64,000 nt of DNA, taken from NCBI GenBank assembly GCA_016788205.1, contig JAEUTA010000017.1, positions 1 through 64,000 on the forward strand, in the 5' to 3' direction. A program made the translations under genes and the position numbers. The notes under the pieces were generated by a model, which was not told the origin of the DNA, made no database searches, and saw nothing but the letters and a program-made list of their open reading frames with translations. Below are positions 1 to 8,297 of the stretch, piece after piece (the first letter of the stretch is position 1; the number at the start of each line of letters is the position of its first letter). Source of the stretch: Flavobacteriales bacterium (lineage in GTDB: Bacteria > Bacteroidota > Bacteroidia > Flavobacteriales_F > PHOS-HE28).

Positions 1-321
1 CTCCTCGAATTTGGTGATGATGGCCTTAAGCTATTGGCTACTGGCAGCTGGCTGCTAATCGGTCTCGCCGGAAGCAGCCAGTGGCCAGGAGCCAGAGTCC
101 AGCGGCGCATTCAACAGATCCGGACCTCCGAAGGTGATGACAGCTGAATAGAGCCCGTAAAGCTTATCCGCGATCTCCGCCTGCTTGCGCACGTGGGCAT
201 CGTAGCGGCGGTTGTTCTCGCTGATCTCGCTCAGGTAGCGGCTCTTGGCGGGGGGGATGATCCACACCTTCTCGCTCATCAAGTAATGCGCGGCGAAGCT
301 GAACTTGAAGTCCACGCCGGA
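1..321 (-). pseudogene. In-frame continuation of icmF linker behind a TAG stop
   Basis: Reading on in the same frame past the TAG at 322-324 gives SGVDFKFSFAAHYLMSEK, then residues rich in Arg, Lys and Glu, and LYGLYSAV. This is how the IcmF linker normally begins after the G domain. The frame then enters a palindromic repeat (35-94) and meets two more TAG codons at 55-57 and 31-33. It resumes as LKAIITKFEE at the window edge. A GTG at 313-315 could restart translation but would give only 86 residues. The mutase domain itself lies outside the window, so I cannot tell whether it has its own start. All frames are preserved; only stops and the repeat break it. Confidence 0.5.
35..94. repeat. REP-like imperfect hairpin inside icmF
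   Basis: Two 21-base arms, 35-55 and 74-94, are inverted copies with 18 of 21 positions pairing, around an 18-base loop. The arms are built from TGGCT/CTGGC units, which is typical of interspersed palindromic repeats rather than of coding sequence. It sits in the icmF linker frame and brings two in-frame TAG codons with it. No second copy was noticed elsewhere in this window. Confidence 0.6.
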
Positions 322-1542
322 CTACTCGGCGATCTTGGCCATCAAGCGCGCGTAGAGCGTGTTGGTGCCGGGATCGTTGAACTGGCTGGCGATGGTGCCC
401 ACCACGGGCAGGTCATCGTCGTTGGCGTCCCACAGGTTGTGGTTGCGCTTGTACTGCTTCTTCACGTCGCGCAGGGCATCGAGGGCGCCGCGCTTGTCGA
501 ACTTGTTGATGGCCACCACGTCGGCGAAGTCGAGCATGTCGATCTTCTCCAACTGCGTGGCCGCGCCGAACTCCGGCGTCATGATGTAGAGCGACACGTC
601 GCTGTGATCGAGGATCTCCGTATCGCTCTGACCGATTCCGCTCGTCTCCAATACGATGAGGTCGAAGCCTGCGGCCTTCAATATGCTCACCGCTTCCTTC
701 ACATGCTTGCTCAGGGCGAGGTTGCTCTGGCGCGTGGCCAACGAACGCATGTACACGCGTTCGCCGCGGATGCTGTTCATGCGGATGCTGTCGCCCAGCA
801 GCGCGCCACCGGTCTTGCGCTTGCTCGGGTCCACGGAAATAACCCCGATCGTCTTCGTCGGCTGATCCAAAATGAAACGGCGGATCAACTCATCCACCAT
901 CGATGATTTACCTGCGCCGCCCGTTCCGGTGATGCCGAGGATCGGCGCCTTGTTCGCTTCGGACTTCTTGTGGATCTCGTCGGCGATCTTGGCGAACACG
1001 TCAGGATGGTTCTCCGCCGTGCTGATCAACTTGGCGATGGCCGGCCAATTCTTCGGGCTCAGCTTCTTCGCCTCACCATTCACTTTGTCGCTCAGGTCGA
1101 AGTCGGCCTTCTCCAGCATGTCGTTGATCATGCCCTGCAGGCCCATCGCACGACCGTCATCCGGATGGTAGAGCCGCGTGATGCCGTACGCGTGCAGGTC
1201 CTTGATCTCCTCGGGCAGGATCGTCCCTCCTCCACCACCGAAGATCTTGATGTGCCCTGCGCCCTTCTCCTTCAGGAGGTCGAACATGTACTTGAAGTAC
1301 TCGTTGTGCCCGCCCTGGTAGCTCGTCATGGCGATCGCGTGGGCATCCTCCTGGATCGCGGTGTTCACCACGTCCTCCACGCTGCGGTCGTGCCCCAGGT
1401 GGATCACCTCGGCGCCGGTGCTCTGGATGATCCGCCGCATGATGTTGATGGCGGCATCGTGGCCATCGAACAAACTGGCGGCGGTGACGACGCGGATCTT
1501 GTGCTTGGGGACGTAGGGCGGGGCTTGGACGAAGGTGGACAT
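322..1542 (-). CDS. icmF: IcmF-type fused acyl-CoA mutase, B12-binding plus GTPase half
   Basis: This 406-residue product is the N-terminal half of a fused isobutyryl/methylmalonyl-CoA mutase (IcmF). Such enzymes rearrange the carbon skeleton of short branched acyl-CoAs with adenosylcobalamin. A cobalamin-binding domain spans about residues 15-145; it shows a D26-G-H28 motif, where the His is the expected lower cobalt ligand, and a glycine run near 102-106. A MeaB-like G domain follows, with P-loop [12 protein letters not shown] at 203-214, switch-like [10 protein letters not shown] near 238 and ETSGIGQ near 299. NKFD is the base-recognition motif. IcmF proteins normally run to about 1,100 residues, with a linker and the mutase barrel next. 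Here a TAG codon at 322-324 ends the frame exactly after the G domain, and homology-like sequence continues in the same frame. The product may still act as a separate B12/GTPase chaperone subunit, or the locus may be decaying. A stand-alone meaB also exists at 57422. Confidence 0.85.
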   Translation of the reverse strand: MSTFVQAPPYVPKHKIRVVTAASLFDGHDAAINIMRRIIQSTGAEVIHLGHDRSVEDVVNTAIQEDAHAIAMTSYQGGHNEYFKYMFDLLKEKGAGHIKIFGGGGGTILPEEIKDLHAYGITRLYHPDDGRAMGLQGMINDMLEKADFDLSDKVNGEAKKLSPKNWPAIAKLISTAENHPDVFAKIADEIHKKSEANKAPILGITGTGGAGKSSMVDELIRRFILDQPTKTIGVISVDPSKRKTGGALLGDSIRMNSIRGERVYMRSLATRQSNLALSKHVKEAVSILKAAGFDLIVLETSGIGQSDTEILDHSDVSLYIMTPEFGAATQLEKIDMLDFADVVAINKFDKRGALDALRDVKKQYKRNHNLWDANDDDLPVVGTIASQFNDPGTNTLYARLMAKIAE

Positions 1543-1679
1543 GCTCAGGTGCCGGAGGTCGGATCGCGGCTTGCCGCGAAGGTATCGGACGCAAGCTTCA
1601 CCGGCCAGCCTTCCTGTTCACATCACCCACTCCTCTTCGATGTGATTAAGTTCACCTCCCTCGAACGAAGCACACATCC

Positions 1680-3371
1680 ATGACAACTCCTTCACTTCTA
1701 GCTGCTCTACTCGCTCTTTCAACCTCCTTCACCGCCTTCGGGCAAGGCTTGGAATGGGTCGCTCCCATCACCGGTACCCAGCAGTCCGAGGGCTACGGCA
1801 GCGCCGTGGACCCTGCGGGCAATGTGTATACCATCGGCACCTTCGAAGGCACCCAGGACTTCGATCCAGGTCCGGCGGAATGGTCCTTCACTGCTGCCGG
1901 TGCGAATGACGTGTATGCCACGAAGATGGACCCTGAGGGCAACCTGTTGTGGGCCTACCAGCTCGGTGGCCCCAGCACCACCCATGAATGGGGACGCGGC
2001 ATCGCTGTGGCCGCATCGGGGGATGTGTACTTGACCGGTGCGTTCAGCGGCACCTGCGATTTCGATCCCGGACCCGGGGTGGTGGAGCTGGGTGGCTCAA
2101 GCAACGGAACAGGCTTCCTGGTGAAACTGAACACCGATGGCTCGCTCGGCTGGGCCAAGCGCATGGGTGTGGGCGGCGCGGGCCGTGGGCATGCGGTGGC
2201 GGTGGGTGCCGATGGCAACGTGTATTGTACTGGCTTCACCAACGGGGAGGCCGATTTCTTCTTCGGCTCCGATGTGGTCACCGTGGATGGCAATGGGAAC
2301 TGGTGCTATATCTACAAGGTGGATCCCACAGGCACATCGGGTTGGGTGCGCCGTACCGCAGGCAATGATGGACAATCGGTGGTCGTGGATGGCGCTGGGA
2401 ACATCCATGTGGTCGGCATGTTCTCGAACACCACGGATCTGGATCCGGGCCCGGACGTGCTGCCTGCCACCTCGGCGGGAAGCAGCGATATCCATATAAG
2501 CAAGCTAACGAACACCGGTGATCTCATCTGGGCCAAAGCCATCGGTGGCAGCGGCGAGGATTGGGGCCTGGGTATCGCCGTGGATGGCAGTGGCAATGTG
2601 TTCTGCACCGGGCACTTCTCCACCACCGTGGATTTCGACCCGGGCACCGGTGTGCATGAACGTAATGCCATCATGGGGGTGGACACCTACGTGCTCAAAC
2701 TGGATCCCGATGGAACCTTCGGCTGGGCCCATGCCTTCGGTGGTCCGGCGGCCAACGCTGGTTCCAGTTACGACAACGGCTACGGCCTGACATGCGATGC
2801 GGACGGCAACGTATATGCCTGCGGGACGTTCACCGGCACCATCGATTTCGACCCCGGCTCGGGCGTGTACGAACTGAGCGCAGTCCACCAAGGTGATATA
2901 TACCTGGTGGTGTTCGACGAGACAGGTGCGTTGGTCCGGGCCACCTCGTTCGGCGATTACAGCTTCGACACAGCCCGTTCGGTGCAGGTGAATGCGGAGG
3001 GTGACGTGACCCACCTCACGGGTGCTTTTTCCGGCGCGGTCGATTTCGATCCCGGTATTGGGGAGCACATCCTCACAGCGACCACCAGTGGCGATGCGTA
3101 TGTCCTCAAGCTCGGTCCTGGATCGGGTACTTCCATTAACGAACCTGCGGACTCGCCGGTCACCCTTTGGCCCAACCCGGGCACGGATCACTTCTTCATC
3201 CAAGGACCCTCCGATCCCTATCTCATTGAGGTGATCGACGTGACCGGTCGAACCGTTCTGCAGCAGTATGTCACTGGGAACATCGCGGTGGTGGATACGG
3301 AAGGTCTCCGTTCCGGATCCTACTTCGTACGCTGCGGGGGAAAAGGATCGATCCGCTGGTTGAAACTGTAG
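1680..3371 (+). CDS. Secreted beta-propeller-like SBBP-repeat protein with T9SS sorting domain
   Basis: This is a 563-residue exported protein. It starts with a signal peptide (MTTPSLLAALLALSTSF, cleavage near AFGQ). The body consists of about seven repeats of roughly 65 residues. Each combines a D-x-x-G-N-V-Y strand with a DFDPG-type turn (for example near residues 60, 122, 260, 320, 390 and 460). This is the pattern of SBBP/beta-propeller repeats common in Bacteroidota. The last 75 residues contain a WPNPG...VIDVTGR...L..GSYFVR pattern, a type A T9SS C-terminal sorting domain, so the protein should cross the outer membrane and be anchored or released. It stands alone, with icmF divergent upstream. 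The ligand is unknown. Confidence 0.85.
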   Translation: MTTPSLLAALLALSTSFTAFGQGLEWVAPITGTQQSEGYGSAVDPAGNVYTIGTFEGTQDFDPGPAEWSFTAAGANDVYATKMDPEGNLLWAYQLGGPSTTHEWGRGIAVAASGDVYLTGAFSGTCDFDPGPGVVELGGSSNGTGFLVKLNTDGSLGWAKRMGVGGAGRGHAVAVGADGNVYCTGFTNGEADFFFGSDVVTVDGNGNWCYIYKVDPTGTSGWVRRTAGNDGQSVVVDGAGNIHVVGMFSNTTDLDPGPDVLPATSAGSSDIHISKLTNTGDLIWAKAIGGSGEDWGLGIAVDGSGNVFCTGHFSTTVDFDPGTGVHERNAIMGVDTYVLKLDPDGTFGWAHAFGGPAANAGSSYDNGYGLTCDADGNVYACGTFTGTIDFDPGSGVYELSAVHQGDIYLVVFDETGALVRATSFGDYSFDTARSVQVNAEGDVTHLTGAFSGAVDFDPGIGEHILTATTSGDAYVLKLGPGSGTSINEPADSPVTLWPNPGTDHFFIQGPSDPYLIEVIDVTGRTVLQQYVTGNIAVVDTEGLRSGSYFVRCGGKGSIRWLKL

Positions 3372-3540
3372 ATCGTGCGCTGGGTTCCCTCGGCGCTTGC
3401 TCCGTTCGATGATCGCATGACCTTGCCCCAGGCCAAAGCCCGGGCACGTTCCGGCATTGGGGCCAACGAACAACGAGGCGGCTGTAACCACGCCGCTCCC
3501 ATACACGGGATGGAGGCTGCCACCCGATAGCTTTACCTCC

Positions 3541-3915
3541 ATGCTCCGTGAAGTGGATCACTTCTATGCTGCGCAGCAAGAGCCGCTCAGGAGCTGCCTG
3601 TCGACCTTGCGCCGGATCATCCTGCAGGCTGATCCGCAAGTGAGTGAGACCGTGAAATATGGTATGCCCTGCTTCTATTATGGCAAGACCATGTTCTGCT
3701 ATCTGTGGATCGACAAGAAGACCGCCGCGCCGTACGTGCTCTTCGTAGAAGGGAAACACTTGCTCCAACCCGAGTTGGAGGCTGGCGGTCGCGCACGCAT
3801 GAAGATCCTACGCGTAGACCCGGAGAAAGACATCCCGATCGACCGGATCAAGGTGATCCTGAACGAGGCGTTGAACTTGTATCGTGAAGGCATCGTCAAG
3901 GCCCGCGTGCGCTAG
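3541..3915 (+). CDS. DUF1801-family protein
   Basis: This small cytosolic protein (124 residues from the ATG at 3541) resembles the DUF1801/YdhG-like fold: an early helix with YAAQQEPLRSCLSTLR, then ETVKYGMPCFYYGKTMFCYLW, the conserved K-x-G-x-P-x-F/Y segment of this family. The frame is open further upstream to 3457, but that extension (APP-like low-complexity sequence) does not look coding and I place the start at MLREVDHFY. The molecular role of the family is not established; some members are described as iron-chaperone-like or stress-related. No operon partner is evident. Confidence 0.75.
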   Translation: MLREVDHFYAAQQEPLRSCLSTLRRIILQADPQVSETVKYGMPCFYYGKTMFCYLWIDKKTAAPYVLFVEGKHLLQPELEAGGRARMKILRVDPEKDIPIDRIKVILNEALNLYREGIVKARVR

Positions 3916-4018
3916 CTCAACCACCGCCTTGATGACATGCTGTTCGTCCGGGACCGGGTCGATGATCACACGAAAACGCATCCGTCGGCGTTAGCTTCAC
4001 CACACCAAACCACGCATC

Positions 4019-4909
4019 ATGGCCATCCCCTTCCGCCTGCTCGTGCCGCTCGCCGTGCTACCCGCGCTCGCCTTCACCGGCAACAAGTCCGGCACACGCG
4101 ATCTGCCGAAGACCTACCGCGATGGCTTCGCGAGCGTACCTGCCGGAGTGCTCACCTCGCATGCTGGCGTGGCGGAGGTGAAGGGCTTCCTCTTCAGCAC
4201 CACCGAGGTGAGCAATGCGCAATACGGCGCGTTCGTGGCTGATGTGCGCGCACGGGGCGACATGGACCTGCTGGCCCGGATCGTCCCCGATGTGGAGCGT
4301 TGGCGTGATAAGGGGAGCTACAACGAACCGTACGTGGAGCACTACTTCACCCACACCGCCTACGCCAACTACCCCGTGGTGAACGTGAGCCATGAAGGTG
4401 CACGGGCCTATTGCGCCTGGTTGCAGGCGAAGATGGACCAGGAGGCCGATGGAGAAAGGAGCTACACCGTGCGCCTACCGGAGCGCAACGAGTGGTTGTA
4501 CGCGGCGAAAGGAGGTCTCGACCATTCCGTGTATGCCTGGGGCGGCCCTTACCTGCGCAACTCGCGCGGTTGTGTGCTGGCCAACTACTGTCAGGTGGGC
4601 GATGAGAACGTGCAACGCGACCCCGAGACCGGCAAACCGAACGTGATCGCCGATCCGAAGCAGGTGATGGGTGTGGCTGGTGCGGTGGGCGACAACGCGG
4701 ACATCACCGCGCCGGTGCGCTCCTACTTCCCCAACAACTTCGGTCTCTACAACATGAACGGCAACGTGGCCGAACTGCTGGCCGATGGCACGCAGGCCGC
4801 CGGTGGCAGCTGGCGCAGCCCGGGTCATGATATCCGGAACGAGAGCGTGATGGCGTTCAGTGGTCCTTCGCCGGAGGTGGGCTTCCGCGTGGTGGTCGTG
4901 GTTCAGTAG
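4019..4909 (+). CDS. Exported FGE/SUMF1-family protein, probably non-catalytic
   Basis: This 296-residue protein has an N-terminal hydrophobic segment (MAIPFRLLVPLAVLPALAF) that fits a signal peptide. The rest is a formylglycine-generating-enzyme-like fold: TTEVSNAQYGAFV near 60, VVNVSHEGARAYCAWL near 120, LPERNEWLYAAKGG near 157, NMNGNVAELLADG near 245, GGSWRS near 262 and a terminal GFRVVVV. The paired cysteines that true sulfatase-modifying enzymes carry after GGSW are absent (SPGHDIRNES follows). It is therefore more likely a structural or ligand-binding relative, like the FGE-type proteins associated with gliding and T9SS. It is not GldK: it lacks a lipoprotein cysteine and the usual gliding gene neighbours. 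Confidence 0.8.
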   Translation: MAIPFRLLVPLAVLPALAFTGNKSGTRDLPKTYRDGFASVPAGVLTSHAGVAEVKGFLFSTTEVSNAQYGAFVADVRARGDMDLLARIVPDVERWRDKGSYNEPYVEHYFTHTAYANYPVVNVSHEGARAYCAWLQAKMDQEADGERSYTVRLPERNEWLYAAKGGLDHSVYAWGGPYLRNSRGCVLANYCQVGDENVQRDPETGKPNVIADPKQVMGVAGAVGDNADITAPVRSYFPNNFGLYNMNGNVAELLADGTQAAGGSWRSPGHDIRNESVMAFSGPSPEVGFRVVVVVQ

Positions 4910-4977
4910 GACGCAGTTGCCACGGTGCGGCCCGGGAATTGACCTCGGAAGGGTTAGCCGGTAATTTTGACGCACCC

Positions 4978-5712
4978 ATGATGACACGCCTACCCTTCGC
5001 CTTTTTGCTCTGTTGGGTGATCCAGACAGCGCAGGCCCAGTGTTCCATCGACCTACCGAACGACACCGTGACGCTGTACCACGGTTACGACCCGCTGGCT
5101 TGCACCACCTTGGTGCCCGATGTGGACGGGGCCACTCCTACCCAATTGGTGTGGAGTAATGGGAGCACTGCCACCTCCTTGTACGTCTGTGATACGCTGA
5201 GCACGTGGTATCAGGTGAGCCTGACCGACGACACGCTGTGCACCGCTATGGATTCCGTCTATGTGAACGTGGTGGATGTGCGATGCGGGAACAACCTGAA
5301 CAAGGTGGCCATCTGCCACGTGCCGCCCGGCAACCCGGCGAACGCGCACACCATCTGCATCAGCGAGAACGCTGTACCGGCCCACCTGGCGCACGGCTGC
5401 CACTTGGGGACATGTTACCTGGCGCCAGACACTTCGGCCAGCAGCGAACTGGTGATGGAGGTTTCGCCGAATCCCGTTTCCGATCAGGCCTGGCTCACCA
5501 TCGCGAGCGATACCGACCAGCGCGTACGCGTGCGTGTGCTGGACGCGATGGGGCGGCAACTCCTCCTCCTCTCCGAGGCCACCATCTCCGCGAACACCCC
5601 GATGACGTTGTTGTTGGATGACCGCGGTATCCCGAACGACCTTTCCCTCGTGTGGGTGGAAGTGCGTGGAGAACGTGAACGGATAGCCCAGGCTGTGGTG
5701 CTTGAGCGGTAA
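4978..5712 (+). CDS. T9SS-sorted protein with a Cys/His 'ICHVPPGNP' module
   Basis: From MMTRLPFAFLLCWVIQTAQAQ, a clear signal peptide, the protein runs about 244 residues. I prefer the ATG at 4978 (a second ATG follows at 4981) over the upstream frame opening at 4939, which would bury the signal. An Ig-like segment (LVWSNGSTATSLYV...) covers about 20-100. A compact module follows with the pattern ICHVPPGNPANAHTICIS...AHLAHGC. It has conserved Cys and His residues and ends in C-x-L-G-x-C. A type A sorting domain (VSPNPVSDQAW...VLDAMGRQ) closes the protein. The module looks like a small metal- or disulfide-stabilised unit; its role is unknown to me. Confidence 0.8.
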   Translation: MMTRLPFAFLLCWVIQTAQAQCSIDLPNDTVTLYHGYDPLACTTLVPDVDGATPTQLVWSNGSTATSLYVCDTLSTWYQVSLTDDTLCTAMDSVYVNVVDVRCGNNLNKVAICHVPPGNPANAHTICISENAVPAHLAHGCHLGTCYLAPDTSASSELVMEVSPNPVSDQAWLTIASDTDQRVRVRVLDAMGRQLLLLSEATISANTPMTLLLDDRGIPNDLSLVWVEVRGERERIAQAVVLER

Positions 5713-5860
5713 CGCCAACCGGCTGCGGCCGCTTGTGCCAGGAGTACCCACCAACCGATACGTACTTCGAGATCGGCTTCGAGAACCTCTCCCATGTCTC
5801 GTTCGCCTTCAGAAGCACGACGTGTATTCGCCGAGCGCTGATGGGAGGTAGTGACAGGTG

Positions 5861-7132
5861 CTATCGCTGCGGGGTATTCGACAGCTCCTCCAGCTTTCGC
5901 CGCAACAACGCACCCTCCACTGCCGACTTCGTCAGTCGCAATCCCGTGCTATAGGCCGAACGTGCTTCTTCCAAGCGCGTAAGTTCTCGCAACGCATCGC
6001 CGCGTGCTGCGTGGTAGAGGTGCGAGGTGTTCAGGCCTTCCACCGCATCCAATGCCTTCAACCCTTCCGCAGCGCCGTGCGCACGACCGATGGCAATGGC
6101 CCGGTTGAAACGCACGATGGCGTTCGGCACCAATGCAAGAAGTCGATCATACAGCAGGATGATGGTGATCCAATCCGTCTCCTCGAACGAGGGTGCGTGG
6201 CAATGGATACCAGCGATGGCCGCTTCGATGTGGTAGGTGCTCACCTCTTCGCCTTTCACCGCTTCCTGCAGGTAGCCTTCGGCGAGACCGATGAGCTGTC
6301 GGTCCCAGCAGCTGCGGTCCTGGTCGGCGAGCAGGATGATGGCACCGTCGGCATCCAACCGCGCTTCGCTGCGCGCGGCGTGGAAGAGCATGAGCGCCAG
6401 CAGGGCCTTCACTTCCGAGCGAGCGGTCAACGGATGGCGCACGAGCATGTCGCCCAGGCGCAGGGCTTCCTCGATGAGGTCTTCGCGGATCAGGTCCTGG
6501 TGCTCGGTGCTGTTGTAGCCTTCGTTGAAGAGCAGGTACACCGTGGCGAGCACGGGCTTCAAGCGCAACGGCACTTCCGCTGCAGGCGGGAACTCCACAC
6601 GGCCCAAGGCACGGAACGCCTCGCGTGCCCGGTACAGCCGCTTGTTGATGCTCTCCTCGTTGGTGACGAACGCCCGCGCGATCTCCGGAACGCTGAAGCC
6701 GCAGAGGGTACGCAACGCGAGCGCGAGTTGCTGTTCTTGTGGAATTGACGGGTGGCAACAGGCGAAGAGCATGCGCAACTGGTCGTCAGCGATCAGGTCC
6801 TCGGCGAACGCTTCGGATACGGTGCCGCTCAAGGTCCATTCGCTGCGCAGCAGGGCAGCGTTCTCCTTCAGGAGTTCCACCCCGCGTGACTTGCGGCGGA
6901 GTTGGTCAATGGCCTGGTTCTTCGCCACGCGATGCAACCAGGCGGCGGGCTGGTCAGGCACACCGTGGTACGGCCAATCGCGCATGGCCTTCAGCAGTGT
7001 CTCTTGCACCACATCCTCGGCCAGCTCCAGGTGCTGCGTGCCGAACAATCGCGTGAGCGCACCGACCATCCTTCCCGCTTCGTGGCGGAAAAGACGGTCG
7101 GTCAACGGTCCTATTTGCTGGCTATCGCTCAA
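5861..7132 (-). CDS. ECF42-type RNA polymerase sigma factor with C-terminal TPR-like domain
   Basis: This is a 423-residue sigma factor. Region 2 (AEDVVQETLLKAMRDWP, WLHRVAKNQAIDQLRR) is near residues 35-85 and region 4 (SVPEIARAFVTNEESINKRLYRAR) near 140-170. A long helical C-terminal part of about 230 residues contains FNEGY and the FNRAIAIGRAHG motif, typical of the large ECF42 group (DUF6596/TPR-like). ECF42 factors are usually paired with a DGPF/YciI protein, and one lies directly upstream. The start is TTG at 7132, overlapping the upstream stop by TTGA, so the two are probably translationally coupled. There is no anti-sigma gene nearby; in this group the C-terminal domain is thought to do the regulation. 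Confidence 0.9.
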   Translation of the reverse strand: MSDSQQIGPLTDRLFRHEAGRMVGALTRLFGTQHLELAEDVVQETLLKAMRDWPYHGVPDQPAAWLHRVAKNQAIDQLRRKSRGVELLKENAALLRSEWTLSGTVSEAFAEDLIADDQLRMLFACCHPSIPQEQQLALALRTLCGFSVPEIARAFVTNEESINKRLYRAREAFRALGRVEFPPAAEVPLRLKPVLATVYLLFNEGYNSTEHQDLIREDLIEEALRLGDMLVRHPLTARSEVKALLALMLFHAARSEARLDADGAIILLADQDRSCWDRQLIGLAEGYLQEAVKGEEVSTYHIEAAIAGIHCHAPSFEETDWITIILLYDRLLALVPNAIVRFNRAIAIGRAHGAAEGLKALDAVEGLNTSHLYHAARGDALRELTRLEEARSAYSTGLRLTKSAVEGALLRRKLEELSNTPQR

Positions 7133-7479
7133 AAGTCCACATGCTGCACGGGACGGATCTCCACCACCCCATCGTGGGTGTAAATGGGACAGCCTTCGCT
7201 CATCTTCACGGCATCTTCGATGGAAGCAGCCTCCACGATCACATAGCCACCGACGATCTCCTTGCCCTCCACGAAAGGACCGTCGGTCATCTTCATCGCT
7301 TTGCCGGTCACCGTTCTTCCGGTTGCTTCCAGCGGATCACCGCCGAGGTACTTGCCGGACTTGGCCAGGTTCTCCATCCAGGTCTTCCAGGTCATCATGT
7401 AGGCGCCGAAACCGGCCGGGTCGCTCATCGGATCGACTCCTGGTTCGCCACCGCGGAAAAGGAACATGTACTTGCTCAT
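7129..7479 (-). CDS. YciI/DGPF-domain protein partner of ECF42 sigma factor
   Basis: The 116-residue protein starts at MSKYMFLFRGG and contains MTDGPFVEGKEIVGGYVIVEA, the DGPF signature with the conserved Asp, and a C-terminal EIRPV strand. It has the ferredoxin-like YciI fold. The frame is open further upstream to 7662, but the extra 61 residues look non-coding. It overlaps the sigma factor gene by four bases. Families of this kind are regularly encoded beside ECF41/42 sigma factors and may be part of the response they control; substrate and enzymatic activity are unknown. Confidence 0.88.
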   Translation of the reverse strand: MSKYMFLFRGGEPGVDPMSDPAGFGAYMMTWKTWMENLAKSGKYLGGDPLEATGRTVTGKAMKMTDGPFVEGKEIVGGYVIVEAASIEDAVKMSEGCPIYTHDGVVEIRPVQHVDF

Positions 7480-8081
7480 GGTTGGTTGTGTTGTGTTGTG
7501 GGCCGAGGCTCGTTCGTATGGGTTTTCACTTGTCTTGACGAACGGGCGCACCGGATCTGGACAAGCTGCGCGAAGTTCGTGCGCCGCCCACCGAATGGCG
7601 GTGAGCAGGAGCTCACTTTCCCGGATCACCCCCGTGGGTTCCACACACGTTGGCCTCGTCATTATTTACCGCGTCACGCCCTGTTCGCTCACATACCACC
7701 GTACCTTGTACGCATACCCGGTCTCACTTGCCGGGTCTTCCGAAGACCTGCGGGCGATGGCAGCCCGGCCGAAGTACGGCGCAGCAGCGTTCCTCCGATC
7801 GTTGATCCCGAAGTGTCACAGTGCCACCCGGCGCTGGGGTAACACGTTCTGCGGGAGGAACACAACAGGGCCTTAGGGCACAACGACATGAAAGCGCCTC
7901 GTCCGTCCGCTATCGCGATATCACTTCAGGCAGGGGTCGCTCACCGTGGGCAAATCGGACATCGCCATCTGCGCGACACGTTCGATGTGCACCAGCCGTT
8001 CAGCTACTTGGAAACGCTGATGCGCCGCGTGATGTCCTTCCTCACCCGTGCGGCCCGCGTACTCATTTCCATCCAAGGCCG
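7480..8081. other. 600-base stretch with no assigned gene
   Basis: I find no gene that I can support here. On the minus strand, 7666-7815 gives an open stretch ending YAYKVRWYVSEQGVTR that reads like the end of a protein but has a stop directly upstream and no start. On the plus strand a 65-codon frame (7888-8085) ends in ATGA overlap with the next gene, which could mean a tiny coupled upstream gene, but its composition is not convincing. The region should also hold the promoter of the sigma/DGPF pair. Confidence 0.4.
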
Positions 8082-8264
8082 ATGAGCAGCTCTCGCAAAG
8101 AAAAGGTGATGTACCGCCCGGCACAGGCCGACGAGGACTGCATCAAAGTGCGCCTGGACCACCGCACCATCGTGCTGATCAAGAGCATGAAGAAGTTCGC
8201 TTACTGGAAGGAGAAATACCCGGATGCCGAGGTGATCGAACCTGCTGTTCCGGGCAAGAAATAG
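8082..8264 (+). CDS. Small conserved-looking hypothetical protein
   Basis: This is a 60-residue, strongly charged protein (MSSSRKEKVMYRPAQADEDC...). It has a compact core DHRTIVLIKSMKKFAYWKEK followed by YPDAEVIEPA. The alternating hydrophobic/basic pattern and the tidy codon use suggest a real protein rather than chance. It has no signal peptide or membrane segment. The function is unknown to me; such small basic proteins are easily missed by gene callers. Confidence 0.55.
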   Translation: MSSSRKEKVMYRPAQADEDCIKVRLDHRTIVLIKSMKKFAYWKEKYPDAEVIEPAVPGKK

Positions 8265-8297
8265 GAACGTCTTGGCAGAGCGTTCTACCGCTGTCCA

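Noticed and set aside
31-324. TAG reassigned to an amino acid in this organism
   Set aside because: All three icmF interruptions are TAG, but many intact genes here end in TAG with no homologous sequence after it (for example the stops at 3371, 3915 and 28290-25663).
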